NCBI GenBank assembly: GCA_003022905.1
Contig: PXSE01000061.1
Coordinates: 1 to 14,868 of the forward strand
DNA: 14,868 bases
Direction of reading: 5' to 3'
Source: Halobacteriales archaeon QS_9_68_42
Lineage (GTDB): Archaea > Halobacteriota > Halobacteria > Halobacteriales > Haloarculaceae
The number at the start of each line of letters is the position of its first letter. The stretch's first letter is position 1. The notes below the pieces were generated by a model. It was given only the letters and a program-made list of their open reading frames with translations. It did not search any database and had not been told where the DNA came from. Both the position numbers and the translations under genes were made by a program. Below, one piece after another: positions 1 to 5,687 of this stretch.

Positions 1-726
1 GGCCTCGCCGAAGTGGAAGTCGACGCCCAGCGACTCCGCCCGGTCACGGACGATTCGCTTGATGTCGTCCTCGTAGGGCGGCAGGATGTCGTCGAGCATC
101 TCGACGACCGTGACGTCGGTGCCCAGTTTCGCGTACACCGTCGACAGCTCCATCCCGATGTAGCCGCCGCCGACGACGAGCATCGACTCCGGTACCGACT
201 CCAGCGCCAGCGCGTCGGCAGAGTCGAGGACGTACTCGCCGTCGAACGCCAAGCCCGGCCCCTCGACGGGCCGGCTGCCGGTCGCGACGACGGCGTTCTT
301 GAACTCGATGGACTCGCTGCCCTGCCCGTCGCCGCCGTGGGCCACGCGGGCGGTGTTCTCGTCGACGAACTCCGCACGGCCGGGCAGGAGGTTGACGCCG
401 TTGGCCTTGCACAGTTTCTCGACGCCGCCGGTCAGCTGGTCGACGACGCTGTCCTTCCAGTCGACCAGTCCCTGCATGTCGACGGCGGGGTCGGCGTGGA
501 CGCCCATCCGTTCGGCGTGGCCGGCCTCGTGGGCCAGCCCCGTCCCGTGGATGAGCGCCTTCGAGGGGATACAGCCCTCGTTCAGGCAGGTGCCGCCGTA
601 GGCGTCCTTCTCGACCAGCGTCACGTCCAGGCCGAGCTGGCCGCCGCGAATCGCGGCGACGTAACCGCCCGGCCCGGCGCCGATGACCAGTACGTCCGTT
701 CCCGTGGCGATGTCTCCAACGACCAT
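1..726 (-). CDS. lpdA: Dihydrolipoyl dehydrogenase (E3), N-terminal 242 residues, runs off left edge
   Basis: Flavoprotein E3 subunit that reoxidises the dihydrolipoyl arm of 2-oxoacid dehydrogenase complexes with NAD+. Reading from the ATG at 726, 242 codons are open to the window edge. The FAD-binding motif GAGPGG is at residues 16-21, and the redox-active disulfide sits in GGTCLNEGCIPSK (Cys47 and Cys52). The NAD-binding motif GGGYIGME is at about 186-193. The C-terminal dimerisation domain with the catalytic His-Glu pair lies outside the window, so only about half of the usual ~470 residues is seen. A TATA-like box lies about 30 nt upstream. The E1 alpha gene of the same complex is at the opposite end of the window, pointing away. 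Identification is firm; which 2-oxoacid complex it serves is not visible. Confidence 0.95.
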   Translation of the reverse strand, partial: MVVGDIATGTDVLVIGAGPGGYVAAIRGGQLGLDVTLVEKDAYGGTCLNEGCIPSKALIHGTGLAHEAGHAERMGVHADPAVDMQGLVDWKDSVVDQLTGGVEKLCKANGVNLLPGRAEFVDENTARVAHGGDGQGSESIEFKNAVVATGSRPVEGPGLAFDGEYVLDSADALALESVPESMLVVGGGYIGMELSTVYAKLGTDVTVVEMLDDILPPYEDDIKRIVRDRAESLGVDFHFGEA

Positions 727-753
727 TCGTTGGTAGTCCGTCGGCCGCCGGGA

Positions 754-760
754 TTAAAAA
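754..760 (-). promoter_or_regulatory. TATA-like box of lpdA
   Basis: On the minus strand this reads TTTTTAA, centred about 31 nt before the lpdA ATG. That is the usual haloarchaeal position for a transcript with almost no leader. Just upstream, 764-778 holds a small dyad (GCAGG, AATTG, CCTGC) that could be an operator. This is inferred from sequence only. Confidence 0.5.
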
Positions 761-849
761 CTCGCAGGAATTGCCTGCCGGACGACGGGCCGGAGGACTC
801 GCCGGGCGATGGGCCGGGGGACCGGTCTCGCGGCGGCAGAGCCGCGCGG

Positions 850-1611
850 TCAGACCGCCTCGGCCGGCGTCGAACACCGCAGACACAGCACCTGATTGCC
901 GACCCAGTTCACGTCGCTGGACCCGCAGTTCGGACACTCGTGGTTGGCATTATCGTACTCGGTGGTGCCGCGGGGGGCCGCCAGATGGCCGTCATCGACG
1001 GCCCGCTGGACGAGACCGGGGAACCGCTGGCGCTTGTACGCCGGCCGCCGGGCGAGAAACGCGCCGGGCGAGGCCGGATCGTCGCCGTGGACGTCTTCCC
1101 AGGCGACCGCTATCTCGCCGTTTGCGGGGCCGCGGGCGACCTGCTTCAGCGGCGCGATTGCCGCCCGGAACAGCGGCGTCGTGGCCCGCGACTGCGGATC
1201 ATCGACCGCCGCGTCCCGGTAGGCGTCGGCCGCCGACTCGTAGGCCGCTTCGACGTCATCGAGGTCGCCCGCGACCCGGAAGTCGGCGACGAACTCCTCG
1301 AGACAGGCCCGCTGTGCCGGGTCCTCCAGCGCGTTGGTCAGGTCGCGTGCGACCGAGACGCCCTCGACCGCCCGGTGGGTCGCGCGGTCCGGCCGGCCGG
1401 CGACCCGGTAGGCGACCGTCGCGCTCACCAGGTGTCCCACGCCGCGGCCGACCCACCCCTTCTCGTCGGCCTCGAACGGCCCGAGGTCGGGCCGTGGGTC
1501 CGACAGCACCCGCCGAGCCGCGCGGGTGTACTCGTCGCCGGCCGTCCCGTACTCGCGGGTTCCGATGGCCGCCACCGCCGCTGCGACGTGGCCGCCGTCC
1601 TGCATCGACAT
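850..1611 (-). CDS. Conserved-looking haloarchaeal protein with C-terminal zinc ribbon
   Basis: A 253-aa acidic protein. Residues 1-215 look entirely helical with repeated Ala-rich amphipathic segments, possibly TPR-like. The C-terminus has two CxxC pairs, CPNC at 226-229 and CLRC at 243-246, spaced as in a zinc ribbon. No enzyme motif is visible. It lies upstream of lpdA on the same strand with a 123-bp gap, and lpdA has its own promoter-like box, so co-transcription is uncertain. I do not recognise the family by name. The zinc ribbon suggests nucleic-acid or protein binding, but function is unknown. MSM at the N-terminus leaves two possible ATG starts two codons apart. Confidence 0.8.
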   Translation of the reverse strand: MSMQDGGHVAAAVAAIGTREYGTAGDEYTRAARRVLSDPRPDLGPFEADEKGWVGRGVGHLVSATVAYRVAGRPDRATHRAVEGVSVARDLTNALEDPAQRACLEEFVADFRVAGDLDDVEAAYESAADAYRDAAVDDPQSRATTPLFRAAIAPLKQVARGPANGEIAVAWEDVHGDDPASPGAFLARRPAYKRQRFPGLVQRAVDDGHLAAPRGTTEYDNANHECPNCGSSDVNWVGNQVLCLRCSTPAEAV

Positions 1612-1731
1612 ACCCGATACGGGCGCGCCACCGACTCGAAGTTTCGCCTTGCCGACGATGACGGGGGGAACCGCGCCGACCCCTTCGCCGCAGGACGGCC
1701 GTTTTTGACGCTGGCGGGCGTTCCTTCCGTC

Positions 1732-2109
1732 ATGGCAACGGCACCGGAACGGTCGGGAACCTTCCTGACGGCGAGTGCGGCCGTCGTCGTGGTCGGGAAC
1801 CTACTCGCGGTGGCAACGCCGCTCGTGGCCGACCCGCCGCGGGCCTTCGTCGGGAGCATCGTCACGAGCGGACTGCTGGGGCTGGTGTTCACGCTCCGGA
1901 CCCTCCAGTTGCTCCGCCGAACCGGCGCCGTCCCGGTTCCGGCGACGACGCTGTCAACGATTTTCGGCGTCTGGTTCATGGCCGCGCCGCTGCTGTACGA
2001 CACCGACACGGTCGGCTTCCTCGCCACCGCCGGCACGCAACTGGCGGGCCTGCTCGTGGCGGCCTTTGCGACGTACCTGCTGGTCTACGGACTGACCGCG
2101 ACGGAGTGA
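1732..2109 (+). CDS. Small four-helix membrane protein
   Basis: A 125-aa hydrophobic protein starting at the ATG at 1732, where charged antisense-like sequence changes to membrane-protein composition. Four transmembrane segments are apparent at about 10-32, 38-61, 72-88 and 93-121. The motif GVWFMAAPLLY in the third helix recalls SPW-type small membrane proteins, in which a Trp and a Pro follow a Gly, but the match is too short to assign. A T-rich stretch (1701-1706) lies about 28 nt before the start and may be the promoter. The next gene is 57 bp downstream on the same strand. Function unknown. Confidence 0.75.
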   Translation: MATAPERSGTFLTASAAVVVVGNLLAVATPLVADPPRAFVGSIVTSGLLGLVFTLRTLQLLRRTGAVPVPATTLSTIFGVWFMAAPLLYDTDTVGFLATAGTQLAGLLVAAFATYLLVYGLTATE

Positions 2110-2166
2110 GCCCCCGAGACTGACCGCCTCCACCGGCTACTTGGGTCCGGAGGCCGAGTCGACGAC

Positions 2167-2625
2167 ATGGACCTCGACCGGTTCGCCGCGGACACGCCGG
2201 ACGACGATGCGCCCGAGGACGCGCGGGTCTGCGTCGTCGCGACACAGCCCGACACCTTCCAGCGGTGCCGGGACGGCATCTACCCGTCGCCGCGCTCCTA
2301 CGAGCGCACACGGAAGCCCTTCGAGTACATGGCCTTCTACCGGACCGACCCCGTCTCGGCGGTGACCCACTACGCGGAGGTGACCGACCGGGTCACGCAG
2401 GTCCGCGGCGAGTCCGGCCCGATGGACGAGAGCGACTGGGCGGCGACCATCGACCCCTTCTCGGAGACATCGACGGTGGTCGTGTTCGAGCTGGGCGAGC
2501 TGGTGCCGCTGGAGTCGCCCGTCGAGAACGACCGCAACGGCGTCCGCGGCGCGTGGTACTGCTCGGTCGCTGACCTCCGGGCGGCGGCGACCATCTCGGA
2601 ACTGGCGGCCGACGCGACGACCTGA
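2167..2625 (+). CDS. Acidic hypothetical protein, 152 aa
   Basis: A soluble protein of 152 residues beginning MDLDRFAADTPDDDAPEDAR. Amino-acid composition is typical of halophile cytosolic proteins (Asp/Glu-rich, few Lys). No membrane segment, signal peptide or metal-binding motif is seen. The middle (about 50-110) reads like an alpha/beta domain, with strand-like stretches such as TVVVFELGELVPL. It ends one base before the convergent stop codon of the SGNH remnant. I do not recognise the family. Confidence 0.75.
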   Translation: MDLDRFAADTPDDDAPEDARVCVVATQPDTFQRCRDGIYPSPRSYERTRKPFEYMAFYRTDPVSAVTHYAEVTDRVTQVRGESGPMDESDWAATIDPFSETSTVVVFELGELVPLESPVENDRNGVRGAWYCSVADLRAAATISELAADATT

Positions 2626-2626
2626 T

Positions 2627-3138
2627 TCAGCGGCCTTCGAGCCAGGCCGTCACGTAGTCCGCGAGCGCCGCGTGGCCCGTCTCGCTCGGGTGGACGCCGT
2701 CGACCGTCCGGTCTCGCCAGGCCTCGACCGGCTCGGCGACCGGCAGGTGCGTCGCGACCGCGTCTCCGAGCGTCCGGTCGTAGGCCAGCGCCCGGTCCGG
2801 CTGTGCCTCGCTGAACCCCACGCCGCCTGACCCGCCTCCGTGACGCGCGGGTCGCCGCCGCTCAACTGGGCGTCGTTGTGGCCGGCGTGAACCAGCGCGA
2901 CGGTCCCTCTTCCGCTCCCGCCCGGTGTGCCCTCCCGGTCCTCTCCGGGGAGGGCCTCCCGTAGCGCCGCGGCCGTCTCGTCCGCCAGGTCGACCATTGT
3001 AGTCCCCATCGACCCGTGGACGTGGAGGTCCGCCCCCGTCCGGTCGGCTACCTTGCGGGGCCACGCTCTCGCTGACGTGACCGCGCCGTTGGGTACGCTG
3101 TCGCCGAGCACGAGGACCGCGTCGGGCGCCGCGGTCAC
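2627..3138 (-). pseudogene. SGNH/GDSL-type hydrolase, frameshifted with probable internal deletion
   Basis: The N-terminal half starts at GTG 3138, in a GTGA overlap with the stop of the upstream gene, so translation is probably coupled. It carries the nucleophile block LVLGDSVPNG (Ser14) and block III AGHNDAQL. The C-terminal half, with the catalytic Asp-x-x-His motif in DGVHPSETGH, is in another reading frame that ends at 2627. The two frames meet at about 2815-2835. The span of 512 bases is not a multiple of three. The stretch between GHND and DGVH is about 65 residues, shorter than I expect for the family, so a deletion of perhaps 30-45 residues plus a frameshift is likely. All catalytic blocks are present, so damage is recent or a sequencing/assembly error. 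Intact proteins of this fold are esterases or lipases; substrate unknown. Confidence 0.8.
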
Positions 3139-3842
3139 GGCTCGCTCCCTGGAAGGCGCCACTCGACGTCGACGGCCCGGTCGCGGAACGACGGCGTCGC
3201 AACCACCTCGAACGTCCGGTCGGCCGCGTCGGGAGTCGTCGGCGCGGCGACCATCAGACGGGCGACGTCGGCCCGCGAGACGAGGCCCCAGAGCCTCGCG
3301 CCCGGTTCTGCGACCGTCACGTCGTCCGTCCGGGGGCCGCCCGTCAGCGCGCCCGGCCGGAGGACGGTGTGGCGGACCGGCGCCGCCCGAACCGCCGCCT
3401 CGGCCTCGGCCTTCGCGCGCTGGACCGGACCGATGAACAGGTCGAACGCCGTCGCCAGGGCGCTGGCCGGGTCGTCGCCGACGCCCAGCGCCGACTCCAT
3501 GACAAAGGCGTCGACGCCGGCCTCGACGGCCGCCTCGAGCAGCGCGAGGTTGCCGGCGCCGTCGACGTACGCCCCCGAGGACCACACCTCCGCGACGCCG
3601 GACCCGACTGCGCTCAGGACGACGTCGACGCTCTCGAGGGCGCCCGCCAAGTCGGTCGGGTCCAGCAGATCGTCGACGACCACCTCGTCGGCGCCGGCCG
3701 CCTCGAGTCGTTCGCGCTTCCCCGCCGACCGCGTCAGTGCCCGGACGGTCGGCTCCCGCCCCCCGAGCAATCGGAGCACCTCGCGGCCGGTCCCGCCGCT
3801 CGCCCCCGCGACGAACACTACGTCCACGTCGTCCGGTTCCAT
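3135..3842 (-). CDS. NAD(P)-binding NmrA-like/atypical SDR protein
   Basis: A 235-aa Rossmann-fold protein. The glycine motif GASGGTG (13-19) follows the first beta strand, ending the segment VVFVAGASGGTG, as in NmrA/HSCARG-like atypical short-chain dehydrogenases that sense or use NAD(P)H. Further family-like features are the acidic stretch VVVDDLLDP after the second strand, VVLSAVGSG at the end of the fourth strand, and LRPGALTGGP in the C-terminal half. No Tyr-x-x-x-Lys pair is evident in the expected place, consistent with the atypical group. It is the first gene of a minus-strand pair with the SGNH remnant (GTGA overlap). The sequence GGAGGT directly abuts the ATG, too close to work as a normal ribosome site. 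Substrate cannot be deduced. Confidence 0.85.
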   Translation of the reverse strand: MEPDDVDVVFVAGASGGTGREVLRLLGGREPTVRALTRSAGKRERLEAAGADEVVVDDLLDPTDLAGALESVDVVLSAVGSGVAEVWSSGAYVDGAGNLALLEAAVEAGVDAFVMESALGVGDDPASALATAFDLFIGPVQRAKAEAEAAVRAAPVRHTVLRPGALTGGPRTDDVTVAEPGARLWGLVSRADVARLMVAAPTTPDAADRTFEVVATPSFRDRAVDVEWRLPGSEP

Positions 3843-4015
3843 ACCTCCGGTAAGGACCGTGGGGCAAAGACTCCCTCGGCGGGTCGGTCCGCCGGCGCTC
3901 GCCGAGCGTTAGCCCTTACGGACCGATCCGGCCTTACGTCCGGTCGTAGGCCTTCCTGATGCTCTCGGCGCAGAACGAACAGGGCATCCCGCCGACGTTA
4001 AACCGCCCCTGTGCC

Positions 4016-4219
4016 ATGCTCATCCGGGAGGTGGTCACGACCGACCCGGAGACGGCCCAGGCCCTCGAAATCGAGGCGGTCGCCCACGGGACGAAGCCCT
4101 GCAAGGACTGTGAGACCCAGCACTACGAGGAGCTCGTCCTCCGGGAGCTACTCGACCGGGCGCTCATCGAGCTGGACGAGACGGGCGCGCTTGAGAAGGC
4201 GTTCGCAAGCGAGGACTGA
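4016..4219 (+). CDS. Small CxxC protein upstream of rlmE
   Basis: A 67-aa acidic protein with one CxxC motif (KPCKDC, Cys29 and Cys32) and a helical C-terminal half (EELVLRELLDRALIELDE). Start choice: the ATG at 4016 gives a compact protein of uniform composition. An in-frame ATG at 3959 would add 19 residues that look less like the rest, but it has a TTAC box about 25 nt upstream and cannot be excluded. A single CxxC may bind metal as a dimer or be redox-active. Function unknown. Its stop codon is embedded in the first arm of the structured element at 4216-4302. Confidence 0.65.
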   Translation: MLIREVVTTDPETAQALEIEAVAHGTKPCKDCETQHYEELVLRELLDRALIELDETGALEKAFASED

Positions 4220-4302
4220 TACCGACTGCCGGGCGCCATCATCGAACCGACCGCTCGAATGGGGCGGTCGCACCGGGAAACAGGGACAGTAATCACTATC
4301 AG
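4216..4302 (+). repeat. Structured intergenic element, copy A
   Basis: An 87-nt segment between the CxxC gene and rlmE that aligns end to end with the minus strand of 8148-8060. Exact blocks are CGACCGCTCGAAT (4248-4260), GTCGCACCGGGAAACAGG (4267-4284) and ACAGTAATCA (4286-4295). The left 43 nt align without gaps at about 60% identity, and one 2-nt indel lies in the middle. The ends pair: CTGATA (4216-4221) with TATCAG (4297-4302), and ACTG (4225-4228) with CAGT (4287-4290). An inner hairpin pairs CGACCGC (4248-4254) with GCGGTCG (4264-4270). Copy A begins at the stop codon of the preceding gene. It could be a structured RNA, a 3'-end/leader element or a miniature transposon. Existence of the repeat is directly visible; function is not. 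Confidence 0.75.
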
Positions 4303-4377
4303 CGTCGACGGCGTCGGTTCGTGTATGAACGCGAATTCGCTCGCACGGGCGCGGAACGGGACGCGGGGAAGCGACGC

Positions 4378-5133
4378 ATGACCAAAGACGAGTACTACAA
4401 CCGCGCCAAACAGGAGGGCTACCGCTCGCGAGCGGCCTACAAACTGAAGCAGTTGGACGAGACGGCCGACCTGGTGAGCGAGGGCGATACGATCATCGAT
4501 CTGGGCGCCGCGCCGGGCGGGTGGTCGCAGGTGGCCGCCGAGCTGGCCGGCGACATGGGGACTGTCGTCGCGGTCGACCGACAGCGAATCGACGCCATCG
4601 ACGGCGTCGAGACGGTGCGGGGGGACATGACCGACGAATCGACCCGGAACGAGGTGCTCGACGCTGTGGGGACGGCCGAGGTCGTGGTTTCGGACATGGC
4701 GCCGAACATGACCGGCGAGTACGACCTCGACCACGCCCGGTCGGTCCACCTCGCCCGGACTGCCTTCGAAACGGCGCTGGAACTGCTGGCGCCGGGCGGG
4801 GACTTCGTCGCCAAGGTGTTCGAGGGTCCCGACACCGACGACCTGCGGGCGGACATCGACGAGGAGTTCGAGTACGTCCGCAGCGTCCACCCTGAGGCCT
4901 CCCGGGACGCCTCCTCGGAACTGTTCCTGGTCGGGAAGAGACGGCTGACCGCGCCGGTTGCGGCGGGCGACCGCCTCAAGGTCGATGTCGTGGACGAAGG
5001 CGACGAGGGCGACGGCATCGCGAAGGTTGACGGCTACACGCTGTTCGTCGCCGGCGCCGACGCCGGCGAGACCGTCGAGGTGCGGGTAACCGACGTCAAG
5101 CCGCGGTTCGGGTTCGCCGAACTGGTCGACTAG
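4378..5133 (+). CDS. rlmE: 23S rRNA (uridine-2'-O-)-methyltransferase RlmE with C-terminal TRAM domain
   Basis: RrmJ/FtsJ-family enzyme that uses S-adenosylmethionine to 2'-O-methylate a uridine in the A-loop of 23S rRNA. In this 251-aa protein the SAM motif is DLGAAPGGWSQ (41-51). The K-D-K-E catalytic tetrad is visible as Lys22 (AAYKLKQLD), Asp107 (VSDMAPNMTG), Lys146 (FVAKVFEG) and Glu181 (SSELFLV). Residues about 189-251 form a TRAM RNA-binding domain (DGIAKVDGYTLFVAGADAGE), the usual archaeal arrangement. The ATG at 4378 was chosen because family members begin with a sequence like TKDEYYNRAKQEGY. A GTG at 4321 in frame would add 19 residues. It converges on the TatA-like gene, and both stops use the same CTAG. 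Confidence 0.95.
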   Translation: MTKDEYYNRAKQEGYRSRAAYKLKQLDETADLVSEGDTIIDLGAAPGGWSQVAAELAGDMGTVVAVDRQRIDAIDGVETVRGDMTDESTRNEVLDAVGTAEVVVSDMAPNMTGEYDLDHARSVHLARTAFETALELLAPGGDFVAKVFEGPDTDDLRADIDEEFEYVRSVHPEASRDASSELFLVGKRRLTAPVAAGDRLKVDVVDEGDEGDGIAKVDGYTLFVAGADAGETVEVRVTDVKPRFGFAELVD

Positions 5134-5342
5134 CTCCCGCCGCGCTCGTCGTCCTCAAGTTGGTCGATGCGCGCTTCGAGTCGACCGACGCGCCGTTCGA
5201 CCTCCGCGAGGCGCTCGCTACCACCGCCGCTTTCGGACGCCATTCTCACCAGCAGGACGACACCTCCGGCCATCAGCAGGAAGATGACGAGGACGACGAG
5301 CAGTTCGGGGCCGCCGGGAATACCCGTCTGTGCGGGGAACAT
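5130..5342 (-). CDS. Small TatA-like single-span membrane protein with coiled coil
   Basis: A 70-aa protein. The N-terminus GIPGGPELLVVLVIFLL closely resembles the start of haloarchaeal TatA proteins, which begin with a PGGPELL-type sequence followed by the membrane helix. The usual TatA hinge and amphipathic helix (FG..KLP) is missing. Instead the helix runs on (residues about 14-33), and after a short SESGGG linker comes a charged coiled coil (about 43-65, ERLAEVERRVGRLEARIDQLEDD). It may be a diverged TatA or simply a small membrane anchor. The tatC genes lie 3 kb away on the same replicon segment. The minus-strand T-run at 5367-5372 is about 27 nt upstream of the ATG and fits a TATA box. 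Confidence 0.7.
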   Translation of the reverse strand: MFPAQTGIPGGPELLVVLVIFLLMAGGVVLLVRMASESGGGSERLAEVERRVGRLEARIDQLEDDERGGS

Positions 5343-5401
5343 ATCACAGGCGAGAGCCCCGACGGAAAAAACGCTTCCGCTACCTGTAACAGCGAGAGAG
5401 T

Positions 5402-5466
5402 CCCGCCCTTCCAGTGAGGCGAAAGTGTTCCGACGCTCTGTCGGAACCGAACGCCGAACAGGGCGG
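5402..5466. other. Nested hairpin at the probable left end of the IS1341-type element
   Basis: The outer arms CCCGCCCT (5402-5409) and AGGGCGGG (5459-5466) are perfect complements. Between them is a second perfect 8-bp hairpin, GTTCCGAC (5427-5434) and GTCGGAAC (5440-5447), with a 5-nt loop. It lies between the TatA-like promoter and the 3' end of the 47-aa gene. IS200/IS605-type elements carry subterminal hairpins at their ends, so this may be the left end. It could equally be a transcript-end structure for the 47-aa gene. Confidence 0.5.
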
Positions 5467-5504
5467 GCGTGAATCGCGTCCGCTCCGGGTGAGAAACCAT
5501 CGCG

Positions 5505-5648
5505 TTACTGCTGGCCGTGAGTCTCCAATGCTTCCAGACCGGCTTCTAACACCTCTGCATAGGCTTCTGAGAGGTTTATGTCGTTCGCTTCTGTGTAGTC
5601 TTTGATTCGTCCGTGGATTGCCCAGTCAATGTCGATGTTTGGCCTCAT
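5505..5648 (-). CDS. 47-aa ribbon-helix-helix-like protein divergent from tnpB
   Basis: A short intact gene in a region otherwise full of stops, reading ATG 5648 to TAA 5505. The sequence MRPNIDIDWAIHGRIKDYTE opens with an alternating strand (PNIDID). It continues with a first helix (about 10-23, ending EANDI) and a second helix (LSEAYAEVLEAGLEALE, 26-42). This is the size and order of a ribbon-helix-helix DNA-binding fold. It is divergent from tnpB with 39 bp between start codons, and three ATTA(A)GAC repeats fill that gap, so it may autoregulate and repress tnpB. The AT-richer codon use resembles the tnpB region rather than the chromosomal neighbours, which suggests it travels with the element. 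The family assignment is inference from pattern. Confidence 0.75.
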   Translation of the reverse strand: MRPNIDIDWAIHGRIKDYTEANDINLSEAYAEVLEAGLEALETHGQQ

Positions 5649-5687
5649 CAACAGACTTATTAGACATTAAGACCCATTAGACTTTGG
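5649..5687. promoter_or_regulatory. Divergent promoter with three ATTA(A)GAC repeats
   Basis: The 39 bp between the RHH-like gene and tnpB contain ATTAGAC at 5659-5665, ATTAAGAC at 5666-5673 and ATTAGAC at 5676-5682. CTTATTAG, centred about 28 nt before the tnpB ATG, can act as its TATA box. TCTAAT on the minus strand, about 30 nt before the RHH ATG, can serve the other direction. Tandem short repeats are the kind of operator bound by RHH dimers, so repression by the 47-aa protein is a reasonable inference. Confidence 0.6.

Noticed and set aside
13..2109. Very long plus-strand reading frame (698 codons)
   Set aside because: Most of it is antisense to lpdA and the zinc-ribbon gene and reads as Arg/Pro/Val-rich filler. 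Only the last 125 codons from 1732 look like a protein.
2650..3867. 405-codon minus-strand frame
   Set aside because: It covers the NmrA-like gene in the wrong frame with Arg/Gly-rich translation. Only its end is real, as the N-terminal half of the SGNH hydrolase.
4123..4890. 255-codon minus-strand frame opposite rlmE
   Set aside because: Shadow of rlmE, which has all catalytic residues on the plus strand.
5273..5500. 75-codon minus-strand frame across the nested hairpin
   Set aside because: It overlaps the TatA-like gene in another frame and the codons of a perfect hairpin; no protein features.
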